The notes: generated from the letters alone by a model not told the origin. Shown: positions 9,047 to 18,626, numbered from the stretch's first letter. The stretch: DNA of 64,000 nt from Chryseobacterium shigense (GCF_900156575.1 NZ_FTNY01000003.1:496001-560000), one strand, 5' to 3'. Numbers and translations are program-made.

Positions 9047-10371
9047 ATCGGGTAGCTGCTTTGGTAAAAATCCGCAATATTTTTGATGTCATCCAGGCTC
9101 AGGTTCCACATAAAATTCAGGAACTGCTGATAACTTTCACTTTGATTTTTAGGCTCTATTCTATCGAGATAGCGGTTTAGATTATAATTTTTCCGGGCTT
9201 CATATATTTTTGAAAAGCATTTGCCCAGCCATCCTTTATAATACTTTTCCTCTTCTCCATCCTGCAAAAACTGCATTGAGGCATAAATTCCCAGTCCGTA
9301 ATCTTCGGAATGAAAATAATTGGGAAGGATCTCCATTCTGGCCGTTTTCCTTAAGCTTGCAAACGTCTCGGATGGTTTTTCAGATTCTCCTGATGTTTTA
9401 AGTTCCGGAAATACTTTTTTCAGTTTTTCAATTCTTCTTGACATTTCAGGATGTGAGGCAAGGGAATCTTTATCCAGTTTTTCTTTGTAAAAATTATAAT
9501 TATACAGGGAGAAATCTTCTTTTTTCATCCACTTTTCATTGAAGGCCTGTTTGGGAAGGTCAAAAAGCTTTTTATAGGTTTCCATCTTCAGTTCGCGGGG
9601 CGAGATGGTATCAAAATCCTGAAGCCGCTGAAGCGCATTGACGTATTCATTTTTCCTGAAATCACTGTTTTTAAAAATCACATACCCCAATGAATCGGCC
9701 TGCATTTCCTGTCGTCTTCTTTCCACTCCTTTTTTATAGGCACGGTTTTTAAGGATATCGAAAGCTTTCTTATTCAGGGTCTGGCTGCGGCTGTCTGTCG
9801 TTTCCTTCAGATTCTGTACAGCCATTTTATCCAGCTGATTCTGTTCGATAATGCTTAAAAATGTTTTAAGAGAGTGTTCATCGATTTTATGCCCTAATTC
9901 GTGGGTAATTACTGCAGCAATCTGATCTTCACTATTAAACCAGTTGTATAATCCCATATTGATCACAAAAGTTCCGTCTGCAAGGCAGTATGCATTGGGT
10001 GTATTATCTCTTGCTACTAAAATTTTCAGATCCTGAGGGATACCGGGATTGTTTTTTCTCAGGCGTTGGATGAGTGTTTTTATTTCTGTTTCAAATTCAG
10101 AGGCAAAAATAAAATCTTTGTTTTTTACCTGTTTTTCAAAATCGGTTCCGAATTCCTTATAGATTTTAGACAGTTCCGAACCTGTTTTCCCGGAATACTG
10201 TGCTCTTAATTTTTTTATAAAAATTTCGTTATTTCCGGCAAAACTTTTTAAAAATTCTTTTCTCTGCAAATAGTCTGCGGTGTCGATCATTTTATAGGTC
10301 TGGGCGGCTCCCATCACTGAAAAAATGAAAAACACGAATACAATAAGTTTTCTGGTCATATTTTTCATCAA
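9034..10371 (-). CDS. M48-family zinc metalloprotease, exported
   Basis: A 445-residue protein with an N-terminal signal peptide (MTRKLIVFVFFIFSVMGAAQ). The zinc site is HELGH at residues 157-161, preceded by AYCLADGTFVINMGLYNW as in the M48/BepA family, with a later EMQADSLGYVIF that should give the third zinc ligand. The rest is helical and lysine-rich. M48 proteins of this type act in periplasmic or outer-membrane protein quality control; the substrate is not deducible here. It lacks the TPR domain of E. coli BepA as far as I can see. The gene stands alone, convergent with the preceding gene. Confidence 0.88.
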   Translation of the reverse strand: MMKNMTRKLIVFVFFIFSVMGAAQTYKMIDTADYLQRKEFLKSFAGNNEIFIKKLRAQYSGKTGSELSKIYKEFGTDFEKQVKNKDFIFASEFETEIKTLIQRLRKNNPGIPQDLKILVARDNTPNAYCLADGTFVINMGLYNWFNSEDQIAAVITHELGHKIDEHSLKTFLSIIEQNQLDKMAVQNLKETTDSRSQTLNKKAFDILKNRAYKKGVERRRQEMQADSLGYVIFKNSDFRKNEYVNALQRLQDFDTISPRELKMETYKKLFDLPKQAFNEKWMKKEDFSLYNYNFYKEKLDKDSLASHPEMSRRIEKLKKVFPELKTSGESEKPSETFASLRKTARMEILPNYFHSEDYGLGIYASMQFLQDGEEEKYYKGWLGKCFSKIYEARKNYNLNRYLDRIEPKNQSESYQQFLNFMWNLSLDDIKNIADFYQSSYPIKES

Positions 10372-10428
10372 TAATCACAAAAATAGTTTATTTACGGTTC
10401 TATTTTCATTTTCTTCTCAAAATTATTT

Positions 10429-10436
10429 TAAATTTG
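10429..10436 (+). promoter_or_regulatory. -7 promoter element of the serine hydrolase gene
   Basis: TAAATTTG, 24 nt upstream of the chosen ATG at 10461. It lies on either side of the upstream in-frame start at 10434, which supports the later start. Confidence 0.5.
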
Positions 10437-10460
10437 TTTGAGTCTGATACTCATGATCAT

Positions 10461-11594
10461 ATGAAGGCATTAAAATATGTAATAGGCGGAGCAGCCGTAG
10501 GGGTTGCCGCAGTTTATCTTTTGGGATACGATTATTTATTCAGCGGGATTTCCAAAACCTATCTCAAGGGAAAATCAAGTGCATATATCGACGACGGTAA
10601 GCTCTTTCCCGGAAACCTCATCGCCACCGAAGAACCGGAACTGTGGACGGAAGATCCCGACTACAACAAGAAGGCGCTTCCTGAAAATGTGACTGAAGAT
10701 TTAAAACATTCCAAAACTGCAGCTTTTGTCGTTATTAAAAACGGAAAAATTCTGCATGAACAGTATTGGGACGGCTATAGTCAGCTTTCACAAACCAATT
10801 CTTTTTCCATGGCTAAAGCTGTTACGGTCATGCTTTTGGGAAAAGCTCTGGAGGAAGGCATCATTAAAAATATAGATGAGAAGCTCTCTGATTTTTATTC
10901 TGAATTCAAGGAAAAACAATTCGGAAGTGAGGTTACCCTTAAAAATCTGGCCCAAATGGAAGCGGGGCTTGACTGGGATGAAGATTATAACAATCCTTTT
11001 CTTCCGAATGCCAAAGCCTATTACGGCAGGAATCTGGTAAAAGCAGTATTTTCCAGAAGATTTAAAGAAGAACCCGGCACCCGGTATGAATACCAGAGCG
11101 GATCTACACAGCTGCTGGGATTTGCTTTAAAAAAAGCTTTAAACCAAACGTTAGCAAGCTATTTATCTGAAAAATTCTGGATCCCAATGGGAATGGAACA
11201 GAATGCGTCATGGAGCACCGATCATCATGGAATGGAGAAAACGTATTGCTGTATTCATTCCAATGCCAGAGATTATGCGAAACTGGGACAGTTATTTTTA
11301 GATGACGGAAAAGTGGGAGACCATCAAATTCTCAATCCTGATTTTATCGAGCAGATGAGAACCCCTACTGAAAAATCCAAAGAAATCTACGGAATGGGAC
11401 TTTGGATCAATCATGACAATCCTATTAAGCATTATTATTTCCTGGGATTACAGGGGCAGTACATCATTATGGTTCCGGAGTACCAAATGGTGATTGTAAG
11501 AACCGGAAGTTATAGTAATAACCCTAAAAATGACCGAGGAAGGCCGGATCAGGTAAAATTTCTTGTTAACGAGTGCGTTCAATTATTCCAGTAA
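10461..11594 (+). CDS. Serine hydrolase of the beta-lactamase/class C PBP-like family
   Basis: A 377-residue protein with an N-terminal hydrophobic anchor (YVIGGAAVGVAAVYLLGYDYLF). The active-site SxxK is S116-M-A-K119 in NSFSMAKAVT, the YxS/N-like motif is EYQSGS, and the C-terminal block GLQGQYIIMVPEYQMVIVRTG replaces the KTG region, as usual in this family. Such proteins are esterases, D-aminopeptidases or amide hydrolases; resistance to beta-lactams is not implied. The ATG at 10461 is preferred because an upstream in-frame start at 10434 lies inside the promoter element. The gene is followed 6 nt later by a DUF1801 gene, so they are probably cotranscribed. Confidence 0.87.
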   Translation: MKALKYVIGGAAVGVAAVYLLGYDYLFSGISKTYLKGKSSAYIDDGKLFPGNLIATEEPELWTEDPDYNKKALPENVTEDLKHSKTAAFVVIKNGKILHEQYWDGYSQLSQTNSFSMAKAVTVMLLGKALEEGIIKNIDEKLSDFYSEFKEKQFGSEVTLKNLAQMEAGLDWDEDYNNPFLPNAKAYYGRNLVKAVFSRRFKEEPGTRYEYQSGSTQLLGFALKKALNQTLASYLSEKFWIPMGMEQNASWSTDHHGMEKTYCCIHSNARDYAKLGQLFLDDGKVGDHQILNPDFIEQMRTPTEKSKEIYGMGLWINHDNPIKHYYFLGLQGQYIIMVPEYQMVIVRTGSYSNNPKNDRGRPDQVKFLVNECVQLFQ

Positions 11595-11600
11595 AGATCT

Positions 11601-12212
11601 ATGGAAAAACACAGCCCGAAAATAGACACCTACATTGAGAAATCACAGGACTTTGCCCAGCCTGTTTTACATTATATCCGCGACATTGTTCATGAATTTT
11701 GCCCGGATGCGGAAGAAACCATGAAGTGGAGTTTTCCTCACTTTATGTACAAAGGGAAAATTCTCTGTGCGATGGCTTCTTTCAAACAGCACTGTACCTT
11801 CGGGTTCTGGCTGGAAAAGGAAATGAAGACCATGCAGGAAATCACCAGTGGTATTGAAAAGAATTCCATGTTTAGCTTAGGAAAGATTACAAAAACTGAA
11901 GATCTTCCTCCCAAAATTATGCTTAAAAAAGCGATTAAGGAAGCAATGGAACTTATCAATATGGGTGTTACCATGAAAAAAGCACCACCGGCAAAGACAG
12001 AAACTGAGATTCCGGAATATTTTCAAACCGCTTTGAACGGGAATAAAAAAGCTCTACAGATTTTTGGAAAAGGATCACCATCTTTCAGGAAAGAGTACAT
12101 CAACTGGATCACCGAAGCTAAAACTGAAGCCACCAGAGACAAAAGAATGGAACAGGCTTTGGAATGGATCGCCGACGGAAAAGCCAGAAATTGGAAATAC
12201 GAAAAAAAATAA
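11601..12212 (+). CDS. DUF1801/YdeI-type protein
   Basis: A 203-residue cytoplasmic protein with two parts. Residues 1-125 are a DUF1801 domain (YIRDIVHEFCPDAEETMKWSFPHFMYKGKILCAMASFKQHCTFGFW). Residues 135-203 are a YdeI-type C-terminal segment (EYFQTALNGNKKALQIFGKGSPSFRKEYINWITEAKTEATRDKRMEQALEWIADGK), known from 'bacteriocin-protection / OmpD-associated' annotations. The molecular role is not established. It lies 6 nt after the serine hydrolase gene and 15 nt before the AraC-type regulator, so the three probably form one transcription unit. Confidence 0.85.
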   Translation: MEKHSPKIDTYIEKSQDFAQPVLHYIRDIVHEFCPDAEETMKWSFPHFMYKGKILCAMASFKQHCTFGFWLEKEMKTMQEITSGIEKNSMFSLGKITKTEDLPPKIMLKKAIKEAMELINMGVTMKKAPPAKTETEIPEYFQTALNGNKKALQIFGKGSPSFRKEYINWITEAKTEATRDKRMEQALEWIADGKARNWKYEKK

Positions 12213-12227
12213 ATACAAAACACACAA

Positions 12228-13778
12228 ATGGAGAAAAAAATTATATTCTTTCTCTTCCTTATCTTGTCAAGCCTCCTATTCTCCCAAAATTATGATTTTG
12301 AGGGTCAGTACAAATATGCACGGTCTCTGTCTTCCAAAAACCCGGATAGTTCAGAAATCGTTTTGAATATTATGATAGACTCTGCGCGGAGAAATAATCA
12401 ACCGAATTATTTAGCAAAAGCCTACTATCTCAAATCATTCAACCGCTATCTGAAATCAGACGCTAAAGGTACGCTTGACCTTGCAGAGAAAGCATTGAAA
12501 ATTTCTACGGATAATAATTATGCACCGGGAAAAGCGCTGGCCTTCAGAATGCAGGGAACCCAGTATGCGAAACTGGGACTTTTAAAAGAAGCTTCAGAAA
12601 GCCTTAACAAAGGGTTATCTGAAATAAAAAATGAAAATACCGATGAAGGACATGAGCTGAAAGGAATGATCTACAATTCTTTTTTAATTCTTTTCAATCA
12701 GAATGAATACCAACAGAAAGAATCTTATTCTAAAAATGCAGTGCGCGAATTTCGGCAGATCAACAATATTCCAAGGCGGAATGAACTTCTTATTTCTGCG
12801 TATACCAATCTGGGTTATAGCCTATCTGAAGTAAAGAAATTTGATAAAGCCAAGGCTTTTTTTGTGAAGGCACTTGCACTCGTTGGGAATGATAATCATT
12901 ATCTAAAATCCAATATCCTTCATGACATTGGATTCTCCTTTTCTCAGCAGAATAAGCCAGACAGTGCTGTTTTTTATTATCAGAAATCTTTAAAAATTGC
13001 TGATCAATATGGTTTTAATGAAAAGAAAATAGAAATTACCAAAAATCTTGAAGAAGCTTACAAGAAATTGGGTGATCGCACAAATGTTCAGAAATATAAA
13101 CTGGAAAACCTTGAACTGAAAGACAGTATTTCCTATAATCAGAAAATGGCAGTCAATAAAACCCTTAACCAAAAAAAGGAAAATTTTGACGAGCAGCTCA
13201 CCAAGAGCTATAGTCTTTCAAAAGGTTTGATTGCCACTTGTCTTATTCTGCTTTTGGTGTTGGGATTGGTTATTTTTAACATTATCAGCTTAAGAAAAAA
13301 ACATAAAAAAACTGTAGCTCAGATTTACCAGCAAGGAATCACTCCGGTTGCCTATGAAGAAGACCCGCAGGAAACTGAGGATCCTTCAGGAAACAGTGTT
13401 CCGGCTGATATTAAAATTTCTCCTGAAGCAGAGGAACACATTTTAAAAGGTTTAAAGACTTTTGAAGAGAACCTAGATTTTAATCATAAGAATATATCAC
13501 GCTATAATTTATCCAACACGCTAAATGTGAATACAAAGTATCTCTCTGCAGTAATCAGGAAGCACAAAAATTTCAATTTCAACCAATATATTAATCATCT
13601 GAGGATCAACTATATCGTAGATCAATTAAAAAATGAACCCCAATACCGGAAATACAAAATTAATCATCTCGCAGAAATCACAGGCTATTCTTCCCACAGC
13701 GCTTTCTCTCTTGAATTTAAAAAAATTACAGGAATGCATCCTTCTGCTTTCATCAAGGCACTTGGGGAAATTTCCTAA
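12228..13778 (+). CDS. TPR, membrane-anchored AraC-family transcriptional regulator
   Basis: This 516-residue protein has four parts: a signal sequence (MEKKIIFFLFLILSSLLFSQ), about 300 residues of tetratricopeptide-like repeats (YLAKAYYLKSFNRYL, ALAFRMQGTQYAKLG, ILHDIGFSFSQQNKPDSAVFYYQKSLKIA), one membrane helix near residues 330-350 (IATCLILLLVLGLVIFNIISL), and an AraC-type helix-turn-helix domain in the last 100 residues ending SHSAFSLEFKKITGMHPSAFIK. The expected topology is sensor outside, DNA-binding part inside. Such one-component membrane regulators are common in Flavobacteria. Targets cannot be inferred from sequence. Confidence 0.9.
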   Translation: MEKKIIFFLFLILSSLLFSQNYDFEGQYKYARSLSSKNPDSSEIVLNIMIDSARRNNQPNYLAKAYYLKSFNRYLKSDAKGTLDLAEKALKISTDNNYAPGKALAFRMQGTQYAKLGLLKEASESLNKGLSEIKNENTDEGHELKGMIYNSFLILFNQNEYQQKESYSKNAVREFRQINNIPRRNELLISAYTNLGYSLSEVKKFDKAKAFFVKALALVGNDNHYLKSNILHDIGFSFSQQNKPDSAVFYYQKSLKIADQYGFNEKKIEITKNLEEAYKKLGDRTNVQKYKLENLELKDSISYNQKMAVNKTLNQKKENFDEQLTKSYSLSKGLIATCLILLLVLGLVIFNIISLRKKHKKTVAQIYQQGITPVAYEEDPQETEDPSGNSVPADIKISPEAEEHILKGLKTFEENLDFNHKNISRYNLSNTLNVNTKYLSAVIRKHKNFNFNQYINHLRINYIVDQLKNEPQYRKYKINHLAEITGYSSHSAFSLEFKKITGMHPSAFIKALGEIS

Positions 13779-13851
13779 CAATTCTGAGCTCGGATAAGAG
13801 GATTAGATGAGCTGGCTTGAAGCTGAAAAAAGGAGACTGAAAATCAAGTAT

Positions 13852-14763
13852 CTATTGCTCCACTATCGTCAGATTATTGTACCCTCCGCTATTATTCAGG
13901 GAAAAGCTAGCTGTATTTAGACCATTCAGATTGAACCAGATGTATGGCATTAAACGCTGTCCGGAGGTCATATAAAAAGAAGCCGTACAGTTGCTCCCGG
14001 CATCTATATTACCGTTGCTGTTTGAAGACATGGTATTGACACATTTTACAGTGTTGACAATATTGGTTGCAAGAACTCCTGTTGTATTATCATACAGTTG
14101 CCAGATCGCTTCTATCTGAATCGGATTTAAAGGATCTGCCGTATAATTGATGGCTAAAGGAGCCAGGTCTGTTGTAAAAGAAGCCACATATACTCCATTT
14201 CGAGGTGCTGTGAAGATTCCGATTGAAGCATTAAATGTACTTCCTGAATTGCTTTCGAAAGCTTTTGTCCATCCAACCAAATAATTACTTACGCGGTTTT
14301 GCAGTGCTGTGGTTACCAATGCTGAAGGACTCACCAGCTTTACCGTATTGTCTGTTTTGGCAGCGATAACAATGACTTTATTGGTGGCTGGCTGGGCTGT
14401 TAACAGAGGAAGCCATTCATTTCCATTAGAGTATTCCATGCCGGTATTATAGCGAACTGCTCCTTCGTCAGCTGCTACCGCTGTGAGTAATGAAGTTCCA
14501 AAACCTACCGCTCCGTTTCCGGAATTTCTGGCATCTACTTTTACAGCGGGATCGTGAGTTCCCACTCCTATTCTCCCGGCACCGGTAATCACCACGTCAT
14601 TGATCTGCTGGGCGGGAGTAAATGAAGCTCCTGTTGCGGGATTGTCTTTTTGACCGTCGGTATGAAGAATTCCTCTTGGGTTTGGGGTATTGATTCCAAC
14701 CTGAGAAAATGCAAGGTTGAAACTTACTGCTAAAATAATAAGTCCATATTTATTTTTCATCAT
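13852..14763 (-). CDS. Exported 'QVGIN' protein with C1q-like C-terminus, third gene of three
   Basis: A 303-residue secreted protein with a signal peptide ending LAFSQ, followed by VGINTPNPRGILHTDG, a phrase conserved in all three neighbours. The middle carries GRIGVGTHDPAVKVDAR and AVRYNTGMEYSNGNEWLPL, as in phage-tail and adhesin 'collagen-stalk' style proteins. The C-terminus FTAPRNGVYVASFTTDLAP to LTIVEQ resembles a C1q/TNF-like beta-sandwich. It is last in a tandem of three paralogues, 8 nt from the next. Function unknown; a surface-displayed adhesive or structural role is an inference. Confidence 0.8.
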   Translation of the reverse strand: MMKNKYGLIILAVSFNLAFSQVGINTPNPRGILHTDGQKDNPATGASFTPAQQINDVVITGAGRIGVGTHDPAVKVDARNSGNGAVGFGTSLLTAVAADEGAVRYNTGMEYSNGNEWLPLLTAQPATNKVIVIAAKTDNTVKLVSPSALVTTALQNRVSNYLVGWTKAFESNSGSTFNASIGIFTAPRNGVYVASFTTDLAPLAINYTADPLNPIQIEAIWQLYDNTTGVLATNIVNTVKCVNTMSSNSNGNIDAGSNCTASFYMTSGQRLMPYIWFNLNGLNTASFSLNNSGGYNNLTIVEQ

Positions 14764-14771
14764 TCTTGTTT

Positions 14772-15584
14772 TTATAATCCGAAAATACTTAAAGAAGTCA
14801 TTGAAGCATCTGTATCCAGTGTTTTTGCTGTTCCTAAAGCCTGGTTAAGATTTACTGTAATTTGATCTCCCTGGATCAGGTTAAAAATTCCTGAGCAGTT
14901 TCCTGCAACACGACTGGAAAGTCCATTGGTACCGGGATAACTTCCTACACATTTGAATACCTTATTTGTCGCTGAAGAGGTAGAATTGGTCTGGATCAGG
15001 GTTTCATAGCGGGAATCGTTGGCAATTGTGCCTGAAGCCAGTGAAAATGTAAAAGCGACGATATATACGCCCGTTTTCGATGCGACAAAAGTTCCTGTTG
15101 TGGCATTAAAATTTCCATTAACGTCCGTTTTTTTTGTCCAGTTCGTAACAACAGCCTGCGTTCCACTGGTGAAGCTCTGTGCTGAAGAATTCTCAGCATC
15201 TACGAAGTCATTGGGCGCTTTGTGTGCCAGTGCGGTCCAGACAGTCCCATTAGAATAACTTAAATCCTGTGTTCCGGAATTGTATCTCAACGCGCCTGCT
15301 TTTGCAGCAGAAGCTGTCTGCGATGTTCCACCAATCCCCAAAGCATTCAGATGCTCATCAGATCTTATATCAAGCCTTGTTTTGGGTAATTTTGTTCCGG
15401 CTCCCATATTTCCTGAAGAAGTTATGGCCACATCATCATCATAACTGGAAGAAACTGCCGGTATTGTGTTTTTCTGGCCATCTACATGAAGGATGGCTTC
15501 AGGTTTTGCCATATTAATTCCTACCTGTGACTTAATCAACAGACCTCCGCCCATTATTAAAGCAATTGTTAATTTTTTTTTCAT
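14772..15584 (-). CDS. Exported 'QVGIN' protein with C1q-like C-terminus, second gene of three
   Basis: A 270-residue paralogue of its neighbours. The signal peptide MKKKLTIALIMGGGLLIKSQ is followed by VGINMAKPEAILHVDGQKN, then GNMGAGTKLPKTRLDIRSDE and ALRYNSGTQDLSYSNGTVW. The C-terminal half has ASKTGVYIVAFTFSLA and ends TSLSIFGL, matching the C1q-like sandwich of the paralogues but shorter. Two cysteine-bearing stretches (KCVGSYPGTN, GNCSGIF) occur at the same places as in the other two and probably pair. Gaps of 8 and 10 nt to its neighbours indicate one operon. Confidence 0.8.
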   Translation of the reverse strand: MKKKLTIALIMGGGLLIKSQVGINMAKPEAILHVDGQKNTIPAVSSSYDDDVAITSSGNMGAGTKLPKTRLDIRSDEHLNALGIGGTSQTASAAKAGALRYNSGTQDLSYSNGTVWTALAHKAPNDFVDAENSSAQSFTSGTQAVVTNWTKKTDVNGNFNATTGTFVASKTGVYIVAFTFSLASGTIANDSRYETLIQTNSTSSATNKVFKCVGSYPGTNGLSSRVAGNCSGIFNLIQGDQITVNLNQALGTAKTLDTDASMTSLSIFGL

Positions 15585-15594
15585 ATCAAATGGG

Positions 15595-16455
15595 TTATTG
15601 TTCTACAATGGAAAGATTTACAAAACCGTACTCATTGCTTGCGGGTGTAGTATCTGTCCTGAGGCTTAAGCTTCCATTATAAACAGACTGATAAATGTGG
15701 GGTTGAAAAATATCTCCTTTATTCAGTTGAACTCCGGCAACGCATGAACCCGCAACCTGTGCCTGTTTTGAGGTATTTGAAAAAGATTTTACGCATTTTT
15801 TAACGACGCTGCTTCCATTCACAACGTATCTTGCTTCAGAAAAATATCCTGAAACCAAAGAAATTCTTACAAAGTCATAAGTAAAAGAAACCAAGTAAAC
15901 GCCAGTTCTGGGCGCTGTGAATATTCCTGTTCCTGGTGTAAAGTTGCCCGTAGGATCAGAAATCTCTGTCCATCCTGAAATTCCGGTAGAAATCTGATAA
16001 GGAACTTTAACTGCAAAATTTGCCGCCTGAATGTTGGCGACTACAATGGCTTTTGTAGGAGAAGAAATAAGGTCCTGCCAAACAACTCCGTCTGAATACT
16101 GCATTTTTCCGCCATTCAAAGGATTGTACCTCATCGCTCCGGAACCTGCCGCAGATGCGGTCTGGGTAGTTTCACCTATTCCGATAGAATTGTCTGTATT
16201 ATTGACAGAGCGTACGTCTATTTTTACAGCCGGGTTCAGTGTTCCTATTCCGATTTCTCCATTGGCGGTGAACACTACATCATTAGCGGTCTGAGCAGCG
16301 GTTGGAATTCCGAAGACGGAATTATCTTTGGCTCCGTCTACATGTAGGATCGCTTGGGGATTTGACGTATTAATACCAACTTGGGCATTGATAGAGGTCA
16401 TCAAAAAACATCCTCCAACCCCTACGGTTTTCATCAATGTGTCTAACTTTCTCAT
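15595..16455 (-). CDS. Exported 'QVGIN' protein with C1q-like C-terminus, first gene of three
   Basis: A 286-residue first gene of the three-gene tandem. The start gives MRKLDTLMKTVGVGGCFLMTSINAQ, then VGINTSNPQAILHVDGAKD. A second in-frame ATG (MKTVGVG, seven codons later) also leaves a full signal peptide. The middle segment GEIGIGTLNPAVKIDVRS and AMRYNPLNGGKMQYSDGVVW is shared with the paralogues; the C-terminal FTAPRTGVYLVSFTYDFVRI is the clearest C1q-like strand pattern of the three. The conserved cysteine pair (KKCVKSF, GSCVAG) is present. A TATCTTTG promoter element lies upstream at 16491-16498. Confidence 0.8.
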   Translation of the reverse strand: MRKLDTLMKTVGVGGCFLMTSINAQVGINTSNPQAILHVDGAKDNSVFGIPTAAQTANDVVFTANGEIGIGTLNPAVKIDVRSVNNTDNSIGIGETTQTASAAGSGAMRYNPLNGGKMQYSDGVVWQDLISSPTKAIVVANIQAANFAVKVPYQISTGISGWTEISDPTGNFTPGTGIFTAPRTGVYLVSFTYDFVRISLVSGYFSEARYVVNGSSVVKKCVKSFSNTSKQAQVAGSCVAGVQLNKGDIFQPHIYQSVYNGSLSLRTDTTPASNEYGFVNLSIVEQ

Positions 16456-16490
16456 GTAATTTGTGATTTTTAGAATCTGAAATTCTTAGC

Positions 16491-16498
16491 CAAAGATA
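16491..16498 (-). promoter_or_regulatory. -7 promoter element for the three-gene QVGIN operon
   Basis: Minus-strand TATCTTTG, 36 nt upstream of the first start codon. The whole three-gene tandem has no other promoter-like gap. Confidence 0.45.
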
Positions 16499-16701
16499 GA
16501 TTCAAATGGATCACCTATACAAGGTCAAAAAAAACACAATACACGTAAAAAGCTGATAATGTAACATTTAAGCCTATTTAAAACAGTATCAAAATTCGGA
16601 ATTTTAATAAATTTCGGAGATGAGTTGTAAAAAATCGGTATTTTTTAATTTTTAAAATATGTTTAACCTAAATTTTTAAACCTAAATTTTATTTAAAGTA
16701 A

Positions 16702-18285
16702 TCATATCATTTTCAATCGTTCTTCTTCCAGATCGATTTGATACAATTGCTGTCGGATCACGTCTTCATTAATCGTCACATCTTTATTGAGCTCTGCAAG
16801 ATATTGCCTCTGGACTTCCAGCATTTCAACAAAAATAATTTTATTTTTTTCATTCATCCAGGCGTCTTCATTGGCTTTTGTTTTTTCCTCCCAATGTTTC
16901 AGCATTCTTTCTATTCCCGCATGACCCTGAAGTTCGTTTTCATGCTTTGCTTTAAGGAATTGATAAACATGCTGTTTCAGTTCGTGTTTTATTTTCAGCC
17001 TTGTTGCCTCTTCTTCCTCTTCATTCATAAAATCACGAAATGCATGTCCTTTATTGATGATATAAGGTAGAGTAAGCCCCTGAACCAGTAAGGTCAGCAA
17101 AATGACAACAAATGTGATAAACAGGATCAGATTTCTGTTGGGAAATGGTACTCCATTTTGAAGCGTAATAGGAATAGCAAGCGCTGCAGCCAATGATACC
17201 ACACCACGCATCCCCGTCCAACCCAGAAAAAGGGGCATCAGCAAACTTCTTCTTCTCGTAGACGCTCTTGGAGCCACACTTGGCCGAAAGATATAGGTCG
17301 CGAGCATCGCAGCATATGAACTTATGATCCTTGCCAATATAAGAACAATAGTCACCAATATTCCATATTTAATAGCAGTAGCTAGTGGAATTCCTTCGGA
17401 ACGAAGCCCACCCACAATTTCAGGAAGTTCAAGTCCGATGAGTAAGAAGACAATACCGTTCAGAATAAATACAAAACTTTCCCACACACTATGTCCTTTT
17501 ATTCTGCTCGCACTATTGAGAAAAATCAAACGTCTTGTTGACATAAACAAACCTCCGCATACGACTGCAAGCACTCCGGAACTGTGGAACTGTTCTGCAA
17601 CCCAGTACATTATATATGGCTCTATGAGAGTAAGCGCGATATCCGATGAGGCATCTGTAGGCAAACGTTTGTGTGCCTGCACAAATATCCACCCCAGCAA
17701 CAGACCTATTCCCGCACCTCCGATAACCATCCATAAAAAGCTCAGTGAAGCTTCCTGCCAAACAAATTGCCCTGTCCCCACTGCTATGAGTGCGAAACGG
17801 AAAATAATAAGGGAAGAGGCATCATTCAATAAACTTTCTCCTTCCAGAATCGCAGAAGTGGTTTTCGGGATCTTTACAAATTTCATGATAGCCCCTGTGC
17901 TCACAGCATCGGGCGGAGAGACAATTCCTCCCAGCAAAAAGCCTAAGGCTATCGTAAAACCAGGAATAAAATAATTAGCCGCCACAGCCACGGACAGCGC
18001 TGTAAAAAAGACAACCAAAAAAGCGAAACTGCCTATAATACGCCACCATCTTCTCATCTCCTTGAAAGAAATAGCCCAGGAAGCTTCAAAGAGAAGGGGT
18101 GGTAAAAATATAAAGAAAATAAGATCCGGATCTACTTTTACAATAGGAAGTCCCGGTACAAAGCTTACGAGTAAACCAAATACAACCAATAGGATCGGAT
18201 AAGCAATTTTCAGCTTGGTAGCCCACATATTCAGCAATACGATAGCCGCTATCATTGCCAGAAAAAAAGGTAAAATAGTATGCAT
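16702..18285 (-). CDS. CPA1-family Na+/H+ antiporter
   Basis: A 527-residue inner-membrane antiporter with about 12 hydrophobic segments over residues 1-400. The ion-site signature GGIVSPPDAVSTGAIMKFVKIPKTTSAILEGESLLNDASSLIIF is the CPA1/NhaP hallmark, with the paired acidic residues in PPDA and ND. LGWTGMRGVVSLAAALAIP is the second family motif. The last 120 residues form a soluble, highly charged, probably coiled-coil tail (EEEEEATRLKIKHELKQHVYQFLKAKHENELQ). It exchanges protons for Na+ or K+ for pH and salt homeostasis. The gene is monocistronic and divergent from the accessory island. Confidence 0.93.
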   Translation of the reverse strand: MHTILPFFLAMIAAIVLLNMWATKLKIAYPILLVVFGLLVSFVPGLPIVKVDPDLIFFIFLPPLLFEASWAISFKEMRRWWRIIGSFAFLVVFFTALSVAVAANYFIPGFTIALGFLLGGIVSPPDAVSTGAIMKFVKIPKTTSAILEGESLLNDASSLIIFRFALIAVGTGQFVWQEASLSFLWMVIGGAGIGLLLGWIFVQAHKRLPTDASSDIALTLIEPYIMYWVAEQFHSSGVLAVVCGGLFMSTRRLIFLNSASRIKGHSVWESFVFILNGIVFLLIGLELPEIVGGLRSEGIPLATAIKYGILVTIVLILARIISSYAAMLATYIFRPSVAPRASTRRRSLLMPLFLGWTGMRGVVSLAAALAIPITLQNGVPFPNRNLILFITFVVILLTLLVQGLTLPYIINKGHAFRDFMNEEEEEATRLKIKHELKQHVYQFLKAKHENELQGHAGIERMLKHWEEKTKANEDAWMNEKNKIIFVEMLEVQRQYLAELNKDVTINEDVIRQQLYQIDLEEERLKMI

Positions 18286-18575
18286 TGAAATATTGTGTTT
18301 TTTATCAGTTTCTCATTTAATTTTTCAATATGAATGAGCAAGTTTTTTACAAATATACAGTCAATTGTCTTTTCTTGCACCAATTTTTCTGATCCTATAT
18401 GAACTTAACTTGAAATAATCTCAAAAAAAAATCCATCCATAAATCGCGTGCTTATCGCCTGATCTATCAAATAATCAATCATATTTCATCCCCTGATTAA
18501 ACCATTCTATTCAATAGTAAAAACTGCAATACATTCGCTAAAAACATTATTAATATTTAAAATTTAAATTAAATA
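18286..18575. other. AT-rich spacer between the antiporter gene and the accessory island
   Basis: About 290 nt containing no credible open reading frame, hairpin terminator or repeat. It must hold the antiporter promoter on the minus strand. The first island promoter begins immediately to its right. Confidence 0.6.
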
Positions 18576-18609
18576 CGTCAAGTTTCGTCGCCACTAACGT
18601 ATACTTTTG
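18576..18609 (+). promoter_or_regulatory. Island box 1: WYL-type operator plus -7 element, before the M15 peptidase gene
   Basis: CGTCA-AGTTT-CGTCG at 18576-18590, then 11 nt, then TACTTTTG at 18602-18609. The ATG follows 17 nt later. This is one of five copies with the same internal layout and the same 11-nt spacing. Confidence 0.85.
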
Positions 18610-18626
18610 TGTTATAACAATAAATC

